A stretch of DNA of 22,647 nt from assembly GCA_020027805.1 (NCBI GenBank), contig JAHKKQ010000014.1, positions 1 to 22,647 on the forward strand. The letters run 5' to 3'. A program made the translations under genes and the position numbers. This DNA is from Candidatus Dadabacteria bacterium (GTDB lineage: Bacteria; Desulfobacterota_D; UBA1144; Nemesobacterales; UBA2774). The notes under the pieces are model-generated. The model was not told where the DNA came from and did not search any database. It saw only the letters and a list, made by a program, of their open reading frames with translations. Positions 16,157 through 22,647 of this stretch are shown in pieces; within the stretch, counting starts at the first letter, position 1; each line of letters starts with the position of its first letter.

Positions 16157-16185
16157 TTGACAGTTTAGACTTACGCGCTTATAAT
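16157..16185 (+). promoter_or_regulatory. Consensus promoter of the metal-uptake locus
   Basis: TTGACA (16157-16162), exactly 17 bases, TATAAT (16180-16185): a perfect sigma70 consensus, the strongest promoter in the window. The -10 and the predicted start site near 16192 are covered by the Fur/Zur-like palindrome, so the promoter should be strong when not repressed. Confidence 0.88.
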
Positions 16186-16203
16186 TGAGAATCTTTCTCA
16201 ATT
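16183..16203 (+). promoter_or_regulatory. Fur/Zur-type operator over the regulator's own promoter
   Basis: A perfect palindrome of 9-base arms, AATTGAGAA (16183-16191) and TTCTCAATT (16195-16203), around TCT. Its core TGAGAAT-C-TTTCTCA is the 7-1-7 arrangement of Fur-family sites with one mismatch (a TGAGAAT-N-ATTCTCA form would be perfect). It overlaps the -10 and +1, so binding of the metal-loaded repressor would block the whole locus, including the repressor gene (autoregulation). Confidence 0.8.
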
Positions 16204-16222
16204 GCGCTGGGCAGGGGCAGGG

Positions 16223-16675
16223 GTGATAAATTTGAAAACAAAATCAGGCGGGACTCAAAATTCGGGAGACCTGAAGGCTATTTTTCACGCAAAAAGGCTC
16301 AAATGCACGCCCCAGAGGCTGGCAGTGCTGAAAGTGCTCAAGGAAAGCGGGGCCTATTTGTCGATAAACATGCTCGACAAAAAGGTGAAGGAGATGCTGC
16401 CGGGAACGGGGCTCGCGACTGTATACAGGGCTCTAGAGACGCTCGAAGAGTTAGGCCTCGTAGCCAAGGTACACCTCGAGGACGGGTGCCACAGCTACGC
16501 CGTCGCCCCCGAGGGGCACATGCACCCGATAGTCTGCACGGAGTGCAATAAGGTCATCGATTTCGCGGAATGCCCGCTCGGTGAGTTGTCAGAAAAATTA
16601 ACGCAGGATACAGGCATCGTGATTCAAAACCATTTCCTACAGCTCTTCGGGAAATGCAGGGAATGCCAGGCCTGA
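16223..16675 (+). CDS. Fur-family metal-responsive repressor (probable Zur-type)
   Basis: Starting from GTG 16223 (AGGGG five bases upstream) the protein has 150 residues; TTG 16232 with GGGGTGAT upstream is an equal alternative, and TTG 16202 lies inside the operator and is unlikely. The winged-helix domain includes LKCTPQRLAVLKVL and TGLATVYRALETLEELGL. The dimer domain carries two CxxC pairs, Cys105/108 (CTEC) and Cys145/148 (CREC), the structural zinc site. His84, His90, His99, His101 and His137 are candidates for the regulatory site. The family represses uptake genes when loaded with metal. Its place ahead of CbiMQO and ZnuA/ZnuC genes suggests zinc, but Fe, Ni, Co or Mn sensing is not excluded. 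It is the first gene of the locus. Confidence 0.93.
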   Translation: MINLKTKSGGTQNSGDLKAIFHAKRLKCTPQRLAVLKVLKESGAYLSINMLDKKVKEMLPGTGLATVYRALETLEELGLVAKVHLEDGCHSYAVAPEGHMHPIVCTECNKVIDFAECPLGELSEKLTQDTGIVIQNHFLQLFGKCRECQA

Positions 16676-16691
16676 GAAAAGGAATAATCAT

Positions 16692-17393
16692 ATGTCTCAT
16701 ATGCATATACCCGACGGGGTGCTCCCCGTCTGGATCGTAACGGCGGGGTGGGTAGTGACAGCCCTATTACTGGCTTTCTGCATTAAGAGGGTGAGCTCGA
16801 TAGAGCTTAAGAGAAAGGTCCCGTTAATCGGCATAATCTCGGCCCTCATGATAGTCGGCATGACGCTCGAGATAGTGCCGATCGCATATCATATCAACCT
16901 GACGGTCGTAGCCGGGATCGTACTCGGCCCCGCGCTGGCCTTCATTTCAGTTTTTATCGTGGACCTCTTGATCTCCATGTTCGGGCACGGCGGCGTAACC
17001 GTCGTCGGTCTAAACACAATTATCATAGGGGCGGAAGCGGTTCTGGGTTATTATTTATTTCAATTGTTCAAGGAAGTTATGGGGAATAAATCCATGTTCT
17101 GGGAATCCTCGCTCGCAGCGTTCCTGAGCCTCTTTCTTAGCACTTCGATAATGCTGGGAGTCATATATATCAGCCCTGAAAAGATCGGGAGTATCGGTCA
17201 CTTGGTCTCGGGAACGGGCAGCGATACGAACGGGCAGCGGTTACTGGAAGACGGGATTAATTTTTCCAGGTTCGCGAAAACGGTCTTCATATTGAGCCCC
17301 CTGGGATGGATCCTCGAATCGGTTATAACGGGCCTCGTCGTCAAATATGTATACCGGGTCAGGCCGGACCTGATCCTGCCAGAGCGGGCGTAG
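16692..17393 (+). CDS. CbiM/NikM-type substrate-binding membrane component of an ECF transporter
   Basis: 233 residues with six or so hydrophobic segments. The N-terminus MSHMHIPDGVLP carries the HIPDG signature, in which the N-terminal histidine of CbiM/NikM chelates the transported metal. The protein begins MSHMH rather than MH, placing two histidines (3 and 5) near the N-terminus; AAGGA spaced eight bases from ATG 16692 favours this start, but a start at ATG 16701 would give the classic MHIPDG. Other conserved parts are NLTVVAGIVLGPALAF and FGHGGVTVVGLNTIIIG. Characterised relatives import Co2+ or Ni2+; the genomic setting here suggests zinc. No CbiN gene follows. It lies 16 bases after the repressor gene. 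Confidence 0.93.
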   Translation: MSHMHIPDGVLPVWIVTAGWVVTALLLAFCIKRVSSIELKRKVPLIGIISALMIVGMTLEIVPIAYHINLTVVAGIVLGPALAFISVFIVDLLISMFGHGGVTVVGLNTIIIGAEAVLGYYLFQLFKEVMGNKSMFWESSLAAFLSLFLSTSIMLGVIYISPEKIGSIGHLVSGTGSDTNGQRLLEDGINFSRFAKTVFILSPLGWILESVITGLVVKYVYRVRPDLILPERA

Positions 17394-17403
17394 GAGCCAT
17401 ATA

Positions 17404-18228
17404 ATGGACGTTTCGGCAATCGATTATTATGCAAACCACGGTAGGAGCTTCCTCCACGGGGCACGCGCCCTCTCAAAAATCATTTTCGCCGGACTCGTTA
17501 TCGCATCGGTAGTAATCTCGAACAGCTTCTATCTGCTGCTTGCGGTTTATTTTTCTCTTTTGACAATCGCTATATGGACGAGACTCCCCGTTTTGAAGAT
17601 AGTCACGATCGCCGCATACCCCGCAATATTCGCTCTCATTTTCGCGGCCGCGAGCTGGAACGGGAGCTGGGTAAGCGCGGGGGTGATAGTGCTTAAGGCG
17701 CTCTCGGCATCTCTCGCTATGGTCATATTGATCGTCACTACGCCCTATCCAGACGTCTTCTCATCGATCGAGCCCGTACTGCCCAGAATCATTACGGAGG
17801 GGCTCTTCCTGACATACAGGTCATTATTCGTACTCCTCGAGCTCACGGATAACCTCGTCAAGGGACTCCGGGTCAGGGGCGGGCTCACGCACGGCAGATA
17901 TATCAAGAACGTCGTAAATTTCTCGTCCGGGATCGGCCTCTTGCTCGTGAGGGGGCTCGATCTCTCGGAAAGGTTCTACGGAGTGTTGAACGTGAGGGGA
18001 TACAGCGGAAGGATATCGGGCGGAGGGAGGCATGAAAAAACGGGTGTGAACGATTTTGCTGCCATCGTCATCGGCGTTTTAATTTTCGGAGCCGCGCTCT
18101 TGATAAAGAAGAACGGGGAGCTATCGGTATATGACGGCTGCATGCTCGCCATATCCCTGGCCGCGCTCATTCTTTCGGCCGCATACGTCGTTCTTCCGAA
18201 CACGTGGGGGAGAGCTTGGAAGAGATAG
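17404..18228 (+). CDS. CbiQ/EcfT-type transmembrane component of an ECF transporter
   Basis: 274 residues with four or more transmembrane helices in the N-terminal and C-terminal parts and a cytoplasmic coupling region between them. The two Xaa-Arg-Gly motifs of T components are visible: LRVRGGL (residues of about 155-161) and LNVRGYSG (about 195-202). These helices contact the ATPase and transmit energy to the M component. AGGAG eight bases before ATG. It starts ten bases after the CbiM stop and overlaps the ATPase gene, so the three form one translational unit. Confidence 0.92.
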   Translation: MDVSAIDYYANHGRSFLHGARALSKIIFAGLVIASVVISNSFYLLLAVYFSLLTIAIWTRLPVLKIVTIAAYPAIFALIFAAASWNGSWVSAGVIVLKALSASLAMVILIVTTPYPDVFSSIEPVLPRIITEGLFLTYRSLFVLLELTDNLVKGLRVRGGLTHGRYIKNVVNFSSGIGLLLVRGLDLSERFYGVLNVRGYSGRISGGGRHEKTGVNDFAAIVIGVLIFGAALLIKKNGELSVYDGCMLAISLAALILSAAYVVLPNTWGRAWKR

Positions 18229-19073
18229 TAAAAATAAGAAATCTGGGATTTAAATACCCGGACGGGACGACACTGAAATTCGACGGGCAGGACTTTACCG
18301 TGGGCAGAGGGGAGCGCGTCGTCATGCTCGGCCCGAACGGGAGCGGGAAATCAACACTGCTGTCCCTGCTCCTGGGGCTTCTGAAGCCCTCCGAGGGCGA
18401 GATAGAGGTGCTGGGAGTCGACCCTTCGAAAGAATACGAGAAGATAAGGGAAAGGATAGGGGCTCTGCTCCAGAACGTAGACCTTCAGATAATAGCCCCC
18501 AGGGTGTGGGACGACGTGTCGTTCTCACCGAGGAATTACGGCTATAAAGAAGAAGAAACCGCAAGACTGGTCGAAGATATTCTGAAAAAGCTCGAGATTG
18601 AGCATTTGAAAGATAAGGTCCCGCATTATCTGAGCGGGGGTGAAAAAACGAAGGTCGGGCTCGCAGGGGCGCTCGTTATCAAACCGGAGCTCCTCATACT
18701 GGACGAGCCCTTCGAGCACATCGACCCCGCCTGCAGGACAGAGCTTATCAAGCTCCTGAACAGGGTAAACAAAGAGAACGGCACGGCGATAATTCTGTCC
18801 ACTCACAATATGAATACCGTCCCGCTCATCGCGGACACGGTATATTTAATTGCGGAAGGGGGCAATATCGCCGGGAAAGGGACGCCCAAGGAAATTTTCT
18901 CCCAGGTAGAGACCCTGTCCAAATGCCATATCGAGCCCCCGATACTGGGTGAGCTATTCTCGGCGCTCAAGAAACAGGGGGTCGAAATGGATATATCGCT
19001 CACTGTCGATGAAGCGGCTTGTACTATAGCGAACGCAATGGTATTATCGAAAAACAAGACGGGACTCGGATGA
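18216..19073 (+). CDS. CbiO/EcfA-type ATPase of the ECF transporter
   Basis: From TTG 18216 the protein reads MEEIVKIRNLGFKYPDG, the usual CbiO beginning, with GGGGGAG just upstream; GTG 18204 without a ribosome binding site is the alternative (four residues longer). The 285 residues carry Walker A GPNGSGKST (39-47), the Q-loop QNVDLQ, signature LSGGEKTKVGLA (139-150), Walker B LLILDEP with the catalytic Glu164, and the switch His197 (STHN). Only one ATPase gene is present, so it should work as a homodimer, as in CbiMNQO systems. The gene overlaps CbiQ at its start and the small CxxC gene at its stop (ATGA). Confidence 0.93.
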   Translation: MEEIVKIRNLGFKYPDGTTLKFDGQDFTVGRGERVVMLGPNGSGKSTLLSLLLGLLKPSEGEIEVLGVDPSKEYEKIRERIGALLQNVDLQIIAPRVWDDVSFSPRNYGYKEEETARLVEDILKKLEIEHLKDKVPHYLSGGEKTKVGLAGALVIKPELLILDEPFEHIDPACRTELIKLLNRVNKENGTAIILSTHNMNTVPLIADTVYLIAEGGNIAGKGTPKEIFSQVETLSKCHIEPPILGELFSALKKQGVEMDISLTVDEAACTIANAMVLSKNKTGLG

Positions 19074-19408
19074 AACAGGTAAGAGCTGTCTACAAAACCA
19101 GGGCAACAAAATTTCTGATGCCGCTCCTGGGTGTGCTTTTCGTTTTTTCGGTCAGCATACACAGCCATAAGCTAAACTTTAGTTCCGACTCCCTCGTAAA
19201 AATTTCGGGCACTTCACAGGAAGCGGGTCATTCCGTCGAAGTGTGCTCCGCGTGCCGTCTCCACGGCAACATCAAATTCTCCGCCGCAGTCGCCGTGTCC
19301 AGCCTCATAGCCTCCGGGCGATCAATCTCATATAAAGAAACCATATACTTAACGCCTTATTCTTTTTTATTACAGGACAAGCCTTCCCGCTCCCCTCCGG
19401 CGGTCTAA
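19070..19408 (+). CDS. Small membrane-anchored protein with CxxC and histidines, unrecognised family
   Basis: 112 residues, starting at ATG 19070, which overlaps the CbiO stop as ATGA. A hydrophobic segment at 15-30 follows a basic N-terminus (signal peptide or anchor). The exported part has possible metal ligands: His31, His33, His54, Cys59, Cys62 and His65 (GHSVEVCSACRLHG), a moderately hydrophobic stretch KFSAAVAVSSLIASG, and a C-terminus KPSRSPPAV. This layout (N-terminal hydrophobic segment, CxxC with His, RxPPA-like end) recalls DUF2946-type small proteins seen near metal genes, but the match is from memory only. It sits where CbiN might be expected yet does not resemble CbiN. A periplasmic metal-handling role is inference. 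Confidence 0.65.
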   Translation: MKQVRAVYKTRATKFLMPLLGVLFVFSVSIHSHKLNFSSDSLVKISGTSQEAGHSVEVCSACRLHGNIKFSAAVAVSSLIASGRSISYKETIYLTPYSFLLQDKPSRSPPAV

Positions 19409-19467
19409 GCCGATAGCCGTTATTCCGCGCCCGCGGGACGCATCCTCAGCATATTAATACCTATAGA

Positions 19468-19499
19468 GCCGGTTCATGGACATAATCCATAAACCCGGC
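19468..19499 (+). other. Imperfect hairpin between the ECF genes and the outer-membrane barrel gene
   Basis: GCCGG (19468-19472) pairs with CCGGC (19495-19499) and ATGGA (19476-19480) with TCCAT (19486-19490), with a CATAA loop. There is no T-run after it, so it is not a classic terminator. The 193-base gap it lies in has no convincing promoter or second copy of the Fur/Zur-like palindrome, so transcription probably reads through; the hairpin may shape RNA processing. Confidence 0.3.
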
Positions 19500-19601
19500 C
19501 TGTAAAATGTCCGGTCCGATACATCACGGACTTAAGCGCCTCCCGTGGAACGGTGATACCGAATCCGCTTCGATCCCCAATTAAATTTTCGGAGGTGAGA
19601 T

Positions 19602-20996
19602 ATGAACTTCATAAGAACTATTATGATATCGATCGTTGTCGCCGCTTCCTCTCCATGTTTTCAGAATTACTCATTCGGCCAGGAGAGCGGCGACGTTAAA
19701 AAAGAGATACAAGAGCTTAAACAGATGATGGAGAAGATGCAGCAAAGAATCACCGACCTCGAGGAAAGGAACAGCGTCCTCGAGAAGCAGGCAAAAGAGA
19801 AAGAGGAAGTGAAAGAGAATATAGTCGTAAAAGAGGAAACCGGGATAATTCCGGCGGCAGCTCCCCGGGAGCCCCAAGGCTTTTTAGGCAGGGTGGCGCA
19901 GGCCCTTAATCCGGAGATAAGCGTCGTGGCGCTTATAACGCCCGCGTATTATTCGTTAAACAACCCGGTGGTATTCGCAGAGAACGACCCTGAGAACACA
20001 GGCGTGAACATGCAGGAAATCGAGGTCGGGTTCCAGAGCGTAGTCGATCCCTATTTCAGGTTCGACTCGTTCTTTTCCTTCCGCACAGAAGGGGTCGAGC
20101 TCGAAGAGGCCTACGCGACGACCCTTTTCAGCATGCCCCTCAACTCTCAGTTCAGGATCGGCCGCGCGAGGGCCAAGTTCGGGAGGATCAACCAGATACA
20201 CAGGCACGCTCAGAACTTCGTGACGCTCCCGATAGTGAACGCGGAATTCCTGGGAGAGCACCTGAACCCGACGAGCGTAGAGGCGAATTTCCTCGTCCCC
20301 GCCCCCTGGTACCTGGAGCTGAGCGCTTCGGGCGGGAGCCCCGATGTGGAGACCCCTACCTTTCAGAGGAGCCCGGACGCGAACAACGTAGGGAACCTGC
20401 TTTACATATTCCATATGGCCAACTTCTTTGAAGCGAGCGATTCTCTCGGAGTGAACCTCGGCGCTTCGTTCGCCACGGGCAGTAACGCCTCGGGGCCCGA
20501 CGAAAGATCGAACCTCTACGGTGTCGACTTCTTCGCGAAATACCGCCCGCTCGAGAACAACCCGTACCAGGAGGTCTCGGTACAGTCGGAGTTCATGTGG
20601 AGGCAGGCGGAAACGCCCGAGGAAGAGCTCGAGGATTACGGGTTCTACGCGGAGGCGATATACAGGTTCGCGAAGAGGTGGAACACCGGGGTCAGGTTCG
20701 ACCTGACGGATACGAATACGCCCATTACCGAAGAGGATGACGGCGAGGGAGATATAGAGCAGGCGGGGCTTTCCGACGTCGTAAAGCAGAACGCGGAGGC
20801 AGAAGAGGAAGAGGAGACGCTCGGTCTCCTGGGAAGGGCGTACCGAATTTCCCCCATGCTGACTTTCAGTCCCAGCGAGTTCTCGAGGATAAAGCTCGAA
20901 TACGATTATCTGAACCAGGATTACGGGCCGAATCAGCACGCCGTCTTTCTTCAGTTCTTATACGCGATCGGAGCGCATGGGGCGCATCCATATTAA
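19602..20996 (+). CDS. Outer-membrane beta-barrel protein (porin-like) with N-terminal coiled coil
   Basis: 464 residues. A signal peptide (1-26, ending near SFG) is followed by a heptad-rich coiled coil at about 32-75 (KKEIQELKQMMEKMQQRITDLEE), a linker, and from about residue 95 alternating amphipathic strands with aromatic girdles (FRFDSFFSFRTEGVELEEAY, SRIKLEYDYLNQDYG) typical of a barrel. An acidic loop lies at 375-412 (EEDDGEGD, EAEEEEE). Candidate metal-binding histidines are His200 and His202 (QIHRHAQ) and His459 and His462 in the C-terminal GAHGAHPY. The coiled coil suggests a trimer. Very strong ribosome binding site (GGAGGTGAG). Placement 24 bases before the ZnuA-type gene makes it a likely metal channel of the outer membrane (inference). 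Confidence 0.85.
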   Translation: MNFIRTIMISIVVAASSPCFQNYSFGQESGDVKKEIQELKQMMEKMQQRITDLEERNSVLEKQAKEKEEVKENIVVKEETGIIPAAAPREPQGFLGRVAQALNPEISVVALITPAYYSLNNPVVFAENDPENTGVNMQEIEVGFQSVVDPYFRFDSFFSFRTEGVELEEAYATTLFSMPLNSQFRIGRARAKFGRINQIHRHAQNFVTLPIVNAEFLGEHLNPTSVEANFLVPAPWYLELSASGGSPDVETPTFQRSPDANNVGNLLYIFHMANFFEASDSLGVNLGASFATGSNASGPDERSNLYGVDFFAKYRPLENNPYQEVSVQSEFMWRQAETPEEELEDYGFYAEAIYRFAKRWNTGVRFDLTDTNTPITEEDDGEGDIEQAGLSDVVKQNAEAEEEEETLGLLGRAYRISPMLTFSPSEFSRIKLEYDYLNQDYGPNQHAVFLQFLYAIGAHGAHPY

Positions 20997-21020
20997 TAAA
21001 TTGAAACAGGAGGTAAAAAC

Positions 21021-22004
21021 ATGAAACGGCATACGATACTTCAAAGACTGACGATAAGTGTAATTTTCGCAGTCATCTCCATGTTCTTCATCTGCGGAGA
21101 AGCCGGGGCGAAGGTGAATATAGTCACCTCGATACCGGATTTCGCGTCGATTGCGGGCGAGATAGGGGGTGACAAAGTAGACGTTTTGAGTCTGGCGAAG
21201 GGTTATCAGGACCCGCACTTCGTGGACGCTAAGCCCATATACGTGACTAGGCTCAACAGGGCGGACATTCTCGTCTACAACGGACTCGATCTGGAGGTCG
21301 GATGGCTGCCGGTGCTGATAACGGGCGCGAGGAATTCGAATATCTCCACATTGAATTCAGAGGGAAATGTCGATGCGTCGGTTTTCATTACGAACATACT
21401 AGATCTCCCCACGGGGCCTATAGACAGGTCGATGGGGGACGTACACCCGAGAGGGAACCCCCATTACATGCTCGACCCGAGGAACGGAATCCCCGTAGCA
21501 AAGGGGATCGCGGCGAAACTTTCGGAGGTCGATCCTGAGAACGCCTCTTATTATGAGGTGAATTACGAGAAGTTCGCCACACTCCTCAACCTTAAAATTA
21601 AAGAATGGGACGAGGAGCTCGCTCCCTATAAAGGGACTGAAATCGTTTCCTATCACAAGAACCTGGAATACCTCTCGGATTGGGCCGGATTCAAGGAAGT
21701 GGGATTCGTAGAGCCCAAGCCCGGCATACCGCCGACGCCTTCTCACGTCGCGGACCTGATAAAAAAAATGAAATCGATGGACGTGAAGCTCGTAATTGCT
21801 TCAAACTATTATCCTCAAAAAACCGGTTCGCTCATCGCTGATCAGACGGGCGCTGTCTTTCTTTCGATTCCCACGCAGGTAGAAGGGCAGGATGGGATTA
21901 ATACGTACATCGACCTGTTCGATGCGATCGTGGGCGAGATCACTGCGGCGCTGAAGGACAAAACGGGAGCGGCGAATCACTCGTTATTAGACACGGATGG
22001 ATAG
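21021..22004 (+). CDS. znuA: ZnuA/AdcA-type metal ABC transporter substrate-binding protein (cluster A-I)
   Basis: 327 residues with a signal peptide ending in GEAGA (30). The mature protein starts KVNIVTSIPDFASIAGEIGG, the usual beginning of cluster A-I binding proteins. Likely metal ligands are His66 (YQDPHFVD), His148 (GNPHYMLDP), His212 (SYHKNLEYL) and an acidic residue near 288 (QVEGQDG). His142 sits close by. The long His/Asp-rich loop of many ZnuA proteins is missing, which fits either Zn or Mn/Fe specificity; three His ligands favour zinc. AGGAGG seven bases before ATG. It follows the barrel gene by 24 bases and precedes the ATPase gene by 96 bases, across a strong hairpin. Confidence 0.88.
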   Translation: MKRHTILQRLTISVIFAVISMFFICGEAGAKVNIVTSIPDFASIAGEIGGDKVDVLSLAKGYQDPHFVDAKPIYVTRLNRADILVYNGLDLEVGWLPVLITGARNSNISTLNSEGNVDASVFITNILDLPTGPIDRSMGDVHPRGNPHYMLDPRNGIPVAKGIAAKLSEVDPENASYYEVNYEKFATLLNLKIKEWDEELAPYKGTEIVSYHKNLEYLSDWAGFKEVGFVEPKPGIPPTPSHVADLIKKMKSMDVKLVIASNYYPQKTGSLIADQTGAVFLSIPTQVEGQDGINTYIDLFDAIVGEITAALKDKTGAANHSLLDTDG

Positions 22005-22019
22005 CTTCAATCATTCAAG

Positions 22020-22066
22020 CGCAGTCCCCTGCGACGCATCTCTTTACCGAAGCACGGGGGACTGCG
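22020..22066 (+). other. Strong hairpin between the binding protein and ATPase genes
   Basis: CGCAGTCCCC (22020-22029) and GGGGACTGCG (22057-22066) are perfect 10-base complementary arms with a 27-base loop. TAATTATCATA follows, with no T-run, so full termination is unlikely. Such hairpins after a binding-protein gene commonly protect the upstream mRNA 3' end or cause partial termination, giving more binding protein than membrane parts (inference). Confidence 0.6.
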
Positions 22067-22100
22067 TAATTATCATATGAATCCTATCATGGGAAACAGT

Positions 22101-22647
22101 ATGCCGAACCTAATAGAACTCGAGGACGTGACTATAGGCTATGAGAATAAAGGGATACTCGGCCCGTTAGATCTCTCGATAGCGAAGGGGCAGTTCTGGG
22201 GGATACTCGGTCCCAACGGGAGCGGGAAGTCCACACTGCTGAAGACCATCCTCGGCCTCTTGCCGGCAGTCTCGGGCTCTGTCAAAACCTCAGGCGGGAT
22301 TGTCTTCGGATACGTGCCCCAGAGTGAGAAGTTCGACCCCATATTCCCTGTCTCCGTCGGCGAGATCGTTTCCATGGGGAGATACGTGAGGGTGCGGGCG
22401 GGAAAGAGCCTTACCGCATCCGACACGGAACATATAACAAGATCACTCGACAAAACGGGGATCCTCCACCTGAAGGACCGTACGTTCAGGTCACTTTCCG
22501 GCGGAGAGAAGCAGAGAGCCCTCCTCGCGCGGGCGATATCGGGCGAGCCCGATATACTCGTCCTCGATGAACCGACTGCGTCAGTAGACATCAAAGGGGA
22601 GGCTCAGATCATGGAGCTCGTGGGAGGGATCAAATCCGATGACGGAC
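22101..22647 (+). CDS. znuC: ZnuC-type metal ABC transporter ATPase (gene runs off the right edge)
   Basis: 182 residues visible from ATG 22101; in-frame ATGs at 22089 and 22077 are alternatives, but GGGA seven bases upstream favours 22101. Walker A GPNGSGKST (37-45), Q-loop Gln74 (YVPQSEKF), signature LSGGEKQRALLARA (132-145) and Walker B LVLDEP with Glu157 are present. The VPQ..FDxxFPxSVxEIVxMGR pattern is characteristic of metal-importer ATPases of the ZnuC/MntB class. It energises uptake of metal delivered by the upstream binding protein. The permease (ZnuB) is expected just beyond the window. Confidence 0.93.
   Translation, partial: MPNLIELEDVTIGYENKGILGPLDLSIAKGQFWGILGPNGSGKSTLLKTILGLLPAVSGSVKTSGGIVFGYVPQSEKFDPIFPVSVGEIVSMGRYVRVRAGKSLTASDTEHITRSLDKTGILHLKDRTFRSLSGGEKQRALLARAISGEPDILVLDEPTASVDIKGEAQIMELVGGIKSDDG

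Noticed and set aside
16202..16222. TTG start of the Fur-family gene at 16202
   Set aside because: It lies inside the operator about ten bases from the predicted transcription start, leaving no ribosome binding site; GTG 16223 and TTG 16232 both have good sites.
19956..20939. Long 327-codon open frame on the minus strand under the barrel gene
   Set aside because: It is a codon-bias shadow: low-complexity Arg/Glu/Val-rich product with no domain, while the plus-strand gene has a signal peptide, strong ribosome binding site and operon context.

Overview
The window comes from the chromosome of a Gram-negative (diderm) bacterium with mid-50s GC by eye. It encodes a periplasmic HtrA-type protease, an OmpA-domain protein, an outer-membrane barrel and Zn-type ABC import parts. 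Ribosome binding sites are AGGAGG-like, sigma70-type promoters are easy to see, Arg AGG/AGA and Ile ATA codons are common, and several genes start with GTG or TTG. The taxon cannot be fixed from this; a deltaproteobacterium-like or candidate-phylum lineage is only a guess. No insertion sequence, phage gene, tRNA, rRNA or CRISPR array was seen, and no gene-free gap exceeds about 300 bases.

Left part (1-3852), all on the minus strand: an OmpA-domain/tail-anchored envelope protein, a VOC (glyoxalase-fold) protein, a class A flavoprotein monooxygenase that has lost its N-terminal GxGxxG loop exactly where it meets the VOC gene, and the N-terminal part of an HtrA/DegP protease that runs off the left edge. 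A good divergent promoter region (3768-3972) separates this group from the next.

Middle part (3916-14324), mostly plus strand: a FemAB/GNAT-like N-acyltransferase (COG3146 type) directly ahead of clpS-clpA (N-degron adaptor and unfoldase); a BamE-like lipoprotein-size secreted protein and a double zf-TFIIB protein; a minus-strand secreted thioredoxin-fold protein with a single cysteine; a TetR regulator followed by an acyl-CoA dehydrogenase with a textbook promoter and a perfect palindromic operator at its start site; a two-repeat secreted protein on the minus strand, back to back with a membrane protein-cupin-tag-GNAT gene string. The last divergent pair carries the same 12-base ribosome-binding string ahead of both starts.

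Right part (14359-22647): a DeaD/CsdA-type RNA helicase on the minus strand, then a divergent plus-strand metal-uptake locus. It opens with a consensus promoter overlapped by a Fur/Zur-like palindrome, followed by a Fur-family repressor, CbiM-CbiQ-CbiO (ECF-type transporter without CbiN), a small CxxC/His membrane-anchored protein, a coiled-coil outer-membrane barrel with a histidine-bearing C-terminus, a ZnuA-type binding protein and a ZnuC-type ATPase cut by the right edge. Read together this looks like one metal-starvation regulon, probably zinc, combining an outer-membrane channel, a periplasmic binding protein/ABC importer and a CbiMQO importer under one autoregulated repressor. This is the most interesting system in the window.
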